64,000 bases of DNA, taken from Heliocidaris tuberculata (lineage: Eukaryota > Echinodermata > Echinoidea > Camarodonta > Echinometridae). The stretch is from the NCBI GenBank assembly GCA_025618425.1, contig CM046845.1:7245491-7309490 (forward strand). Direction: 5' to 3'. Numbering within the stretch: the first letter of the stretch is position 1; each line of letters starts with the position of its first letter. Both the position numbers and the translations under genes were made by a program. This document shows, piece by piece, positions 45,826 through 55,018 of the stretch. The notes under the pieces were generated by a model. That model saw only the letters and a list, made by a program, of their open reading frames with translations. It was not told where the DNA came from and made no database searches.

Positions 45826-45940
45826 AAAAATAATTTGTGAGCTTTCTCATTCTTATTATGTAAGTTTGAAAGATTATCATAGTAGATATGTCCCCTGAAA
45901 AGGATTGCTCTTCAAATGCCCTCACATTCAAAATATGACA
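45826..45940 (+). repeat. Dispersed repeat, shared with 63905-64000
   Basis: TTGTGAGCTTTCT, ATGTAAGTTT and GATTGCTCTTCAAAT blocks occur in the same order and orientation as near the right edge of the window. The family is unknown. Confidence 0.6.
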
Positions 45941-47234
45941 AGAAACAGCTGAAATTTTCGGGCAGAACATTTGTGTCTAGTCCCATATACATATTTCTGT
46001 GTGCAGTGCATGTGAATCTCAGCAGGATTGAGTCAATTTCTTATCATTTTGGTGATTCCAAAACCTTACAGCATACACCAATACTTATGTGCTATATAAC
46101 CAACCTTTCCCAATTATTTTGAGACAGTTTTTTTTTTTTCAGAATTCAATATCATGACCAGAACTCAACTTTATCTTTAGCGTGAATATCTGAACTTCAA
46201 TGCAAATGTACTGGTGGCACTCATTCATTTACTTAAGTACCTGGTTTTGAAATTTAGCTTCAAACGGTTGCAAGTTCACTGCCTTCATGGAAACAAAATA
46301 AAATCAGAACAGTACACTTAACATTAAAATATGGGGACCCACAATTATTTTGTGGAATGTCATCGTATCAAGTCGATCATTTGATTTTATCAGATAGCTT
46401 CAATATTGAATGTGTACAAATTAGACATGCAGACATCTAGTATGCCTCATCTGCAAAGCGGATCTCAGCATTCACATGCATGAACGTTTGCTATCTCCAA
46501 TCAAATGACGAGACTTCTGTCATCTTCACATTCGGATTAGTCAATACGTTTTACCTTTAAGCTTGGATTATAAATCCTTCGAAGCGACACGCCCACCTCT
46601 GCGTTACAGGTGGCTTAGAAACAACCGAAAAACAGGTGGAAACTCGCCGTGCCCGTTCGCATCATGCGGTGGTGATGGAAGCCTAATACGCCCAGTCATT
46701 CAACACGTGCGCCCGAAGTCCGCGGATATAATTCATCGAAAGGAAACACATCCATACTTGTAATTTGCAATTTGCGGATATGTCCCATCGGCTGGAAATA
46801 CATTAATAATAATCATGAGTGTGTATTTATGTCTCAATAATCAACTTGACATACATTACCTCGCCCGGGCCATGCGACAGGTTGTGTATGCGTCATTCAA
46901 TAATCATGCGACACACTCCTGGTGTCTACATCTAGTCTTTGTTTGAATATCTATGGTTTGAATCAAATTCGACGTCATTTTACGATGAGTTTAACTTCCA
47001 GGCGCTTAATTATAGAGTTAATGGACACTTTAAATCCAAAAGAAGACAGGGACCATAGTGTCCGAACTCAAGGACTTCTATTGGGTTGATTAGTACGATT
47101 ATAACAAGAAATGGTCCTACAAACCAGTTCACAATTATTTTTTTTTCTTCAAATTTTAAGCATGCCTCCACTCCAATGATTGCTATACCAATGACCATAA
47201 AGTTTACCAGAGGCTTGTCCGACATGACACAATA
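45941..47234. other. No supported gene
   Basis: The stretch 46560-46765 is unusually rich in CG dinucleotides for this window and open on the plus strand for 66 codons, without an ATG start or known domain. Confidence 0.4.
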
Positions 47235-47242
47235 ATGTTTGC

Positions 47243-47413
47243 AAGTGGCGGATCCAGGATTTCTTGAGGGAGGGGGCTCGATATTCACAAAATTTTCTGA
47301 CAAGCAAAAAAAAAAAAAAAAAAAGGTCCTCAGCTTTTTTGAGCCCCTTTTTGGTCCCAGGGGAGGGGGCCCGGCCCGCGGCCCCCCACCCCCCCCCCCT
47401 GGATCCGCCACTG
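47243..47413. mobile_element. hAT-like MITE, CAGTGGCGGATCC family (copy 2)
   Basis: Ends AAGTGGCGGATCCAGG and CCTGGATCCGCCACTG; perfect 8-bp target duplication ATGTTTGC at 47235-47242 and 47414-47421. Interior contains TTTTCTGACAAGC plus an A-run, as in the other copies. Confidence 0.85.
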
Positions 47414-47421
47414 ATGTTTGC

Positions 47422-48651
47422 AACCTGCATTCTGACTGCATCCTCTGAAATAATATTGTAAATGGTGAAAGCAATCGGCCCAAAAGTGTCGGTGTATTAC
47501 ATCAGGAGCATCCATAAGTTTGAATACCATGATGATCACAGCCACCAAAATGAAAAAGTTTGCTTCGGATCGACCCTGATATGGAGGCCTGTTATTGTAT
47601 TCCAAAGTCGTTGCGGGGAGGGGAAGTATTCCCCAGTCAAATGAATGAGAAATAAAGGATTAAAAATGTAATAAGAGTGGAAATGGGGACATTTATGAGG
47701 AGATGACACCCTCTCCCTCTCCACCATCTCCTCTCCGGCCTTGCACTCCCTCATACTTCACCCTGCTAGAAAAAGACCAGTGCCCCCCCCCCCCTCCCCT
47801 GACTTACAGAGAAAAAGAATGAATAAACCGATGATGAAATAAAATGTACCGTAATTAACGTTGATCGATCATGGAAATAATGAAAAAACGAAACTATAAC
47901 AAAGAGAACTGTCGCCAAAAAAATGATACATGCCACTGTCTAAAAAATAGTGCCTTTGAACATTATTTTGCGACATGGAATTAATTAAAATAATTAGTTG
48001 TACGACTAATCGTCATATTTAACTTCTTTTATTTTCTAATTTTAATTTTAATTTTTTTTTTAAATGCCTGTAGTAAAGTCAAAATAATGTAGATCATATC
48101 ATTTATATCGAGACGGTTCCTTTATCGTAACACTAGCCTGGCTCCCAGAGTATCCCTTCTCAGTTAATATAGTGATAGTCCAAAATCTCTGGAAAGAAAT
48201 AACGGTGGTTATTACAATTTGAATACCCATAGTTACTTCTAAATAATCTCTGAAAAGCAACAACAACAAAAAGGGTTATTTCTACTTTCCCGATGGCGGA
48301 GGGGGGGGGGGGTCGCGGTCACACGTGAATTAAGTTTTGGCACATTGTGACGGAGATGCGCCCCTCCCTCCCCCCCCCCCCCCCCATCCGTCCCTGTAGT
48401 CGGTGGGAGAAACAAAATTCGCCTGCTGAACGCCAGGCTATAGTAAAGCTCTCATGACAAAGGTGCGATGAAGAAAAATATACTTGTCGTTCGGACAGGC
48501 GGGGGTCAATGCACTAAAACATGACACAGGGGTAGTCATTCTTCCGAAATGAACGGTTAGCCAACGTCATTGTTATTTCTCAACTCTCTTTGAAATTGAC
48601 CAGATGATCGAATGTCAAGTCATGAGATAACCAAGAAGAAACTTTTAATTA
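47422..48651. other. No supported gene; poly-G and poly-C runs
   Basis: Poly-C at about 47784-47796 and a poly-G/poly-C pair at 48299-48312 and 48369-48386, possibly the ends of a decayed G-rich element. Confidence 0.45.
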
Positions 48652-48654
48652 AGC

Positions 48655-48674
48655 GGCGGGAAATGGGCGGGAAA
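48655..48674 (+). promoter_or_regulatory. Tandem E2F-like sites
   Basis: GGCGGGAAA occurs at 48655-48663 and again at 48666-48674, 11 bp apart, about one helical turn. Both match the reverse of the E2F consensus TTTSSCGC. A TTGGCGGGAC lies just downstream near 48695. No gene with a clear start is attached to it. Confidence 0.4.
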
Positions 48675-48883
48675 CACGCCCAATTCGTTTGCTGGTTGGC
48701 GGGACAGGTGTGTTCTTTATCACAGTGTGGTTAATTTGGTTTACACAATTGAAGCTTTGAATTGGCAGTTCATTTATCGGTTTATATAATTATTTATTTT
48801 TGATGAGTATCCATGATGTCTCATTTCACCTAGCTAAACAGATGGTCTTCGATGAGATCATTTTTGGAACATAGCGAGTTTTT

Positions 48884-49162
48884 TTAAATACTGATAGTTA
48901 AACGAAGCCCATGCATATAAAAGTATCGATCAGTATAAATTCCAACTTCATCATCACGGGAGCAGAATACCTCTCGCAAAATTGACCCGTTTTGATTGAA
49001 ACAGTCAGTACGAAAGCCTTTATCAAGTTCGTTAAGGAATTGTTTTAAGGACATTTTTTGCCTGAAATTGCAACTTGCATTCATATCAGTTATTTTGTTA
49101 ACACCATTAAGTGTCACTGAATTACAGAAAATAAGTAGGAAAACAATGCTTTTTAGCACCAT
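48884..49162 (-). CDS. Candidate short secreted protein (or first coding exon)
   Basis: The frame starts at an ATG at 49162 and runs 92 codons. The first 20 residues (MVLKSIVFLLIFCNSVTLNG) have the basic-hydrophobic-polar shape of a signal peptide. The rest is hydrophilic with three cysteines at about residues 31, 54 and 67. A possible splice donor GAG|GTATTC lies at about codon 64, so the true coding end may differ. I recognise no family; a small secreted peptide or a random frame are both possible. No promoter or poly-A signal decides it. Confidence 0.3.
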   Translation of the reverse strand: MVLKSIVFLLIFCNSVTLNGVNKITDMNASCNFRQKMSLKQFLNELDKGFRTDCFNQNGSILREVFCSRDDEVGIYTDRYFYMHGLRLTISI

Positions 49163-50336
49163 TTAGCTTGCACGGCAAAAACTACTCAATGCACCAGCGT
49201 TTGGGGGCGCACAAAATTCTAACTTAACCTGTTGTTAAATGCCACTAACAATAAGACTGGCATTGTATTTCATTAAGATGTTTTTAGGCAGTGGTGGGTA
49301 ATGGAGCCTGCACTATTATATTTGCCCGACATTACAATATGAAGTTATCAATTTGCTCACACTGGACAATACCAACCTGTAACAGGTGACGAGGATTGTC
49401 ACCGGACGCTTGGTGAAGAATCGTCCACTGGCATAACCATTGAATTGATTTTATGCCGCATCATTTCTCGGAAAAATAAATGAAACCACAGAGGATGGTT
49501 TGTTATTATCAATCGGTTATTAAACCTATTCATGAACATTGTTAACTATAAAAAACAAACACTGTTAACAAAAACATGTAAAGCATAGCAATATAACCTG
49601 TGGTTTTAAGAGGATTTCTGTAAATTTAAGCTCAGACAATCTTTAGGCCCGCCGCTGAAATCTTCATAGCCGATATTGAACATTATCTTTAAAGGTCTTC
49701 TCTTGGAAACGACCTTTGCTTTCATTTGTTTTAAATGCATAAAAGGTTTCAAGTAAAATAGTTATGTGCGTGTTCAGTGATAATTACTTTTTGAATACTC
49801 TTGTTTAATTTCTTTTTGCGTCTGTTAACAACGAAATTAGATTACACAAGGTATGTAACAAAGATTATCTACAATTCTTTAGGGAAGGGGAAGCCTATTT
49901 TCATCTTATTTCCTTTCTTGATTATTGGCATATAGAGATCAATATAAAAATAGTAACATCCTTCACATTACACTTTGAACTCTCATTTTTAATGCTTAAA
50001 GATACTTTTGGAGTATTTTTAAAAGAGAAAGAATTGATCTGTTGCATCATTTGTTATCGTTCCTATTAGAGCATAATTGTGGTGTAGTAAGTAGTAATTA
50101 ACCCAAGATCTAATCACCACAACCCACACTACGGTGCATAAACACCCTTTTGTTTTTACCAAAACAAAAACCAAAGTGAAAGAAGTTAGTTCAAACATTG
50201 TTTTAGCGTGAGAATCTTGCACGGGGTGTTAAAGGGCATGCAAGTCCAAGCTTTTATTCTGTTTTCTCAAAACCCAATTGATCACGAGAATTAAAAAATT
50301 AAATACATTTTCACGGTTGGCTGTCGTTTTTGTTTT
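49163..50336. other. No assignable feature
   Basis: AT-rich, no supported gene or repeat. Confidence 0.5.
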
Positions 50337-50440
50337 TTTCGAAAGTTCATATTTCCGAAGGTTCGTTGATCCGAAGGTTCATTAATCCGAAAGGTTCATT
50401 ATTTCGAAGGTTTCCTAATTCCGAAAGTTCATAATTCCTA
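50337..50440 (+). repeat. Short tandem repeat of CCGAAGGTTCATTAAT-type units
   Basis: Five to six imperfect units of about 17-19 bp (TCCGAAGGTTCRTTRAT). Possibly the edge of a dispersed repeat. Confidence 0.75.
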
Positions 50441-50808
50441 AAAATTTATATAATTAAAATAGGTATAAGACCTTCATACCTCCATGTTTCATTTTGTTTG
50501 AAATCATGTGCTTAAAAAGTTAAACATAGTTTTGCCGACATTTTCGTGAGGATTTAAAAATTATTCAGTCATGGGAGGAGAATTTCAAATTTACGTTCAG
50601 AAGTATTTATAAATGACCCTTTGAAGAAATTTTTTTTTTACATTCTGTTTGATCTTTGTAATGACAATACAAGAAGATTAATGGCAAATTTGGAAAGGAA
50701 ACTATTTTGATGTAGATGGCTCTAAAACGATATTAATCAGGTTAATGATTTTCTCACCATAGCCTTTATACGCACAACCATGCATGACAATAACATTTCA
50801 CATTGTGG

Positions 50809-51055
50809 AAGGGGCGTCGATCATGAAGTGGAGGGGATATTGGGGCAGTTGCCCCCCCCCCCCGCCATGATAATTATAGGATTAACTGCGTATATCTCCC
50901 CCCCCCCGAATCATTAAAATATTGACTGACGCAGCTGCCCCACCCATAAATTACTGAAATAAACAAGTATACGCAGTGTATACTTCCAATCATCAATGTG
51001 CCCCTCTTACACCTCTATCCTTAAAAAAAAAAAATAAAAATGGTCGACGCCCCTT
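50809..51055. mobile_element. Small TIR element with AAGGGGCGTCGA ends
   Basis: Perfect 12-bp TIR: AAGGGGCGTCGA at 50809-50820 and TCGACGCCCCTT at 51044-51055. Poly-C runs and an A-run lie inside; no ORF and no clear target duplication. Confidence 0.65.
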
Positions 51056-51643
51056 TTCAATGGCTATATCTGTGGGAGGAATGTAAGCGATCGAAGTATT
51101 GATATGTTTTCTTTCAAAACATAATTGAAATTGGTCCTCTTAACTTCTGGAGAGGTCATGGGAAAAACATGACGGTGCATCGGCACCTGTATCACGGGAT
51201 CCCAGTCCGATCGCTCGACAGGTATTTGAACTTTGTAAGACAACATCCTGCACAGCTTGAGAGAGAGAAAGCGTATATAATGAAGTTGAAATTAATGAGC
51301 ATTTTCCGGCGTGGTTTGGAAAGGAAATCCCTTCTCAACACCCGAGTTGATGTATTATTTTGTCGAGATGAGAAGACGTGAATGCATGGTGATATTTTAC
51401 GCAATCATCTGCAAAAACGGGGCGGCCCCTCTCTCCCAGACGGATTAAGGGGGCCTCCAACTAGCTAGTCCCACTTTTAAGGCCAATAAGTTCACAATGA
51501 AAAAAACATTGCCCCTTAATAATCGTGTATTTTTTTTCTGCATTTGCCCTCCCCCCCCCCCCCTCCCGAAAAACCTTGATCCACCCTTTCCGCCTCCATT
51601 TTAGTGATGGTTTATTTCTTAGTTTCAGAAGTCAATGTTTAGG
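51056..51643. other. No assignable feature
   Basis: AT-rich with one poly-C run near 51549-51562. Short open frames on both strands have no recognised domain. Confidence 0.45.
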
Positions 51644-51647
51644 TTAA

Positions 51648-52055
51648 CCCTTTCAGGACAGGGATTATTTAAGGGCTAAATTGATCACACTTTGTTCTTC
51701 AAATTGGCAACAATAATATTTTTCTTTTAGTGCTGCATGGTTCAAATAAGGTGTAATGTCTTTGAAAACAATATACATGGTTAGAAATTTGTTGAACTGT
51801 TGAAAGAAATTGCAAATTTTGATGAAAAACAATGATTTTAAACCTCTCAATGTGTTGCCAATTTAAGGATCTCAAAGCTTATTCTTGTTTTGAAAATTCC
51901 TGGCATCAAACGCAATATGGTCATGCAATAAAAATGGACATAGTGTGTGCAGAAAATTTTGCTCTTTCTACTCGTACATCTGGTATATTTTTTAGAGCTC
52001 TGGATCAAAAGTTATTGAGCCAAACCACAAAATGTGGTCAATTGTCTCGAAAGGG
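51648..52055 (+). mobile_element. piggyBac-like MITE
   Basis: TTAA at 51644-51647 and 52056-52059 with CCCTTTC and GAAAGGG as the terminal inverted repeat, the end structure of piggyBac elements. The interior shows no transposase. The inverted, older copy is at 41860-42256. Confidence 0.8.
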
Positions 52056-52514
52056 TTAACTATTAGAGGTGACATTAAAGGAGCACGGGAGGAATTAAGA
52101 GTTTCAGGGACGGAAATCATCTCATTCAGTGCCACACATCAATTATAAATACGTTGTGCAGCTTTAATTGAAGGATGCAGTTTACAAATTCGGGCTACTA
52201 ATCTTTTAGTCGAATTCAGCCTTTACTTGCTTTTGAAATGGAAAATACAAATCAATGCTCTAAATCTGTATGACTGAGGGCAATAAGGGCGTCCCCCCCC
52301 CCCCCAAAAAAAAAAAAATCATTGTTTTTCAGTATTTGACTTTCAATCTGTAAAGGGCAACCATTATTTTGTTGTAAGTAAACTGAAGAAGACAAATTTT
52401 CTGGGCGGGGGGGGGGGGGCGGGGGTACTAATTTCACCCTAGAGCGGATACGCCCCTGGTGACGCAACCACAAGATGGCAGCATTGACAATGTGACATTT
52501 TTAGTAGTTTAATC

Positions 52515-52690
52515 AGTCAGGTATTGCGTCATCATAATTGAATATATTCTCATGCAATTAGATGGTAACTCTTGTTCTGAACATAATGGATTGCAGGAAT
52601 TCGGCTTTTAATTGAAGAAAAAGCCCGCGAAAAGAAGTGAATTCCTGACCCCTTACTTTTCTCGCACTCTCTCATTTACCTTGGCTAATT
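52515..52690 (+). repeat. Diverged segment repeated about 1 kb downstream (copy 1)
   Basis: GCAGGAATTCGGCTTT, AAAAGCC, TGAATTCCTGACC and CTCTCATT appear in the same order as at 53520-53695. The block can fold on itself (CAGGAATTC with GAATTCCTG). A poly-T run of about 29 starts at 52697. Confidence 0.6.
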
Positions 52691-52725
52691 TTAAAGTTTT
52701 TTTTTTTTTTTTTTTTTTTTTTGGT

Positions 52726-53519
52726 TGGTTGGTTTTTTGTTTTGTTTTTTGTAATCATTATATTATGTACAGCTGAAGGATTCCACGAGTGCATTCCTAC
52801 GAACTGGTCTTGGGGGGGCACTACCCTTTCTTTTACCCTATATTACAGGGCTTCCCAATGAGGAACGAAATGCTGTTACTATGGAGCTTAAAATGATAAT
52901 TACATTCAACCCCACATGATATTGGAATGTACTCGAGTAATCACTACATTGTGTATTTATATTTGCATGTAAGCTTCAAGGGTTTCAAGCTTTCCAAAGC
53001 TTTTGTATCTGGAATGTCAATGATCAAATCTATACATGTATGTCTTATCTGCCTTGTTAGGATACAAATTTAGTGTCAAGCTTCTTGAAGAATGGAAAGT
53101 ACCCTAGACGCCTATCATTACGAGCTCTGTTAATGTCTCATGCTATTGCTTGAATGCCTTTAAGGAAGCATCGAGCTTCTATTTAATTATCCTCCTGCCT
53201 TCTTTCATTGTAACTTTGGTTTCATTAAACTCAATACTTAAAAACTTAAAATTCAATACCACCGATCTAATGAGTGCCAACACCTCATAACTTTTGTTTT
53301 CGAAGGTCGGGATGTATTTTACAAACTGGAATTTCAATTAGGATGGACCTGTTTTATCTCTCTACCTGGAAGTATCCATGGAATTGAATGGCTTGGTAAA
53401 CAGGTCCAGTGATGCATGCCTACCTTTATATAAGCGCAATTTTCTACCCCTTTCTTTTGTTTTCATGTTTTGGATAATACATGATCAATATGAAGTGCAG
53501 AATATATTCTGCCATTTCA
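52726..53519. other. No assignable feature
   Basis: AT-rich single-copy-looking sequence between the two repeat copies. Confidence 0.45.
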
Positions 53520-53695
53520 ATTAGTCAACGGCAGGTTTAAGAGCGTGTCACCACAATATAGTATTATGTAACTGGAGGTAATCTTTGTTCTCCTAACGTT
53601 AATGGTCTGCAGGAAGTCGGCTTTATTTATTGTAAAAGCCAGAGAAAAGAGCTGAACTCCTGACCTCCAATTTTTGTAGTACCCTCTCATTTTAA
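53520..53695 (+). repeat. Diverged segment (copy 2)
   Basis: Counterpart of 52515-52690: GCAGGAAGTCGGCTTT, AAAAGCC, TGAACTCCTGACC and CTCTCATT in order, about 70 percent similar by eye. Confidence 0.6.
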
Positions 53696-53779
53696 TATTT
53701 CAATGGAGATAATTTTGTGATGTTTACACGTACAGCAGATCGAAAAAATCTCTTTATAGAACATTTTATACACTGTAAG

Positions 53780-54360
53780 GGATTTGTTTGGTTTCTGGGC
53801 ACTTTCTGTGGCAGATTTGGAGCACTGCGGCGCGTTGTGTTGTGCGGATTTGGGAGCTGGGTTGGGAGTTGAAGGCGTGCTGTGCTTGTTTTCGTCGCGC
53901 CTTGGGTGCGTGTTTGGATGTGCGTGTTTGCCTTTTGGATTGTTACAGGTGTATATGCTGGGCACCGGGTGTTTGCACCCGTGATCGTTTGGTGTTGCAC
54001 CGTGGTCGCACACGCTGTTTAGTATTTGAGCAGTGTGAGTGATTGTGGTGTGGACGCCTGATGATTGTGGTGTGGGCGTTGGTGTTTGGCCTGTACATTG
54101 GAGCTGTTTGGGGGGGGGGGGGTGGACATGTGTGTCTAGTGGGCGCCTAGGGCGTGGTGGGGGTGGGCGCGGCGTGTGTTTGGCTCTGGACTTGGCTCTT
54201 GGACCCGTGCAATGTGTGGGCGCGTCGCGGTGTTTTGAATCTGTCGCAGGGGGGGGGGGGGGGGGGTGTTTGGAGGCTGAACGGGTTTTTTGCAGTGTAG
54301 TGTTAAATAGAGAAGTGAACTTAGGTATTGAATCACCGGTATACATTTTGTTCTGCTGAT
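53780..54360 (+). other. G- and GT-rich region upstream of the LINE ORF
   Basis: Strong G-over-C skew on the plus strand, poly-G runs at 54109-54121 and 54250-54267, high GC compared with its surroundings. It could be the 5' UTR or promoter of the LINE. The overlapping His/Pro-rich minus-strand frame and the plus-strand frames do not look like a LINE ORF1. Confidence 0.35.
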
Positions 54361-54392
54361 TTAAGAAAAAAAAGTGTGTGTATATAAGAGTG

Positions 54393-54547
54393 ATTTCACG
54401 GGTTCATCTACCGTTTACGGTAGTTATCTCCAGCTCCGATGCTTAAATAAAATATTGATTTTCTAAGAAAAGAACGGTATTTTCTTTTTGGAACCAGAAA
54501 AGAAGGGGCTCTGCTCACTGATGCGAGGACGGGCGAACCCGTGAAAT
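54393..54547 (+). other. Structured segment closed by a perfect 13-bp stem
   Basis: ATTTCACGGGTTC (54393-54405) pairs perfectly with GAACCCGTGAAAT (54535-54547). Just inside the 5' strand is a second perfect hairpin, CTACCG-TTTA-CGGTAG at 54408-54423. It reads either as a folded RNA domain at the LINE's 5' end or as a 155-bp MITE. The sequence ACTGATGCGAGG inside the 3' part does not complete a hammerhead core. Confidence 0.45.
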
Positions 54548-55018
54548 ACACTAGAGAGTGTCAGTGTACTTCATTTTTTTGTATTTTTCCCTCACTCCGA
54601 ACACAATGATTGCTCATCCCTATTCTTTTGTATTGTGGAAACCAGGACCCTGGGGGGGGGGGGGGGGGGGGAGGTCGATGAAATTGTGTTTCCCGTATAG
54701 GGTTTTCTTGGTTTTCTTTAATATGCCGACAGTATTTTAAAGTACTATATTACTAAGGCGGTGCATGACCACTAGAGCAGTTAACACCTTTGTACACTCT
54801 CATGGTGGTCCTGTCATCTTCGTCGTTCTGTTTTGTGTGTGTATGTCTTGTATTGTCTCGTTTTTGTGTTTGTGTTACGTCGTTGTATGTTAAGGTGAAA
54901 GGTGCAAATTTGCTACTATTGGTACACTTATTGATCTCAAAACTACAATCAGAAACCCAATATACGACTATAATGAATTACGGTGCACTGATCTTCTGTA
55001 ATAGTGTTGTAATTATGT

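Noticed and set aside
53687..54346. 219-codon Pro/His/Thr-rich minus-strand frame
   Set aside because: It results from G-over-C skew and lack of stops in a GC-rich, low-complexity region; no domain and no conserved look.
54510..54547. Hammerhead core near the LINE (ACTGATGCGAGG ... GAAA)
   Set aside because: CTGATGA is not present (CTGATGC instead) and GAAA is part of the outer stem, so the core is incomplete.
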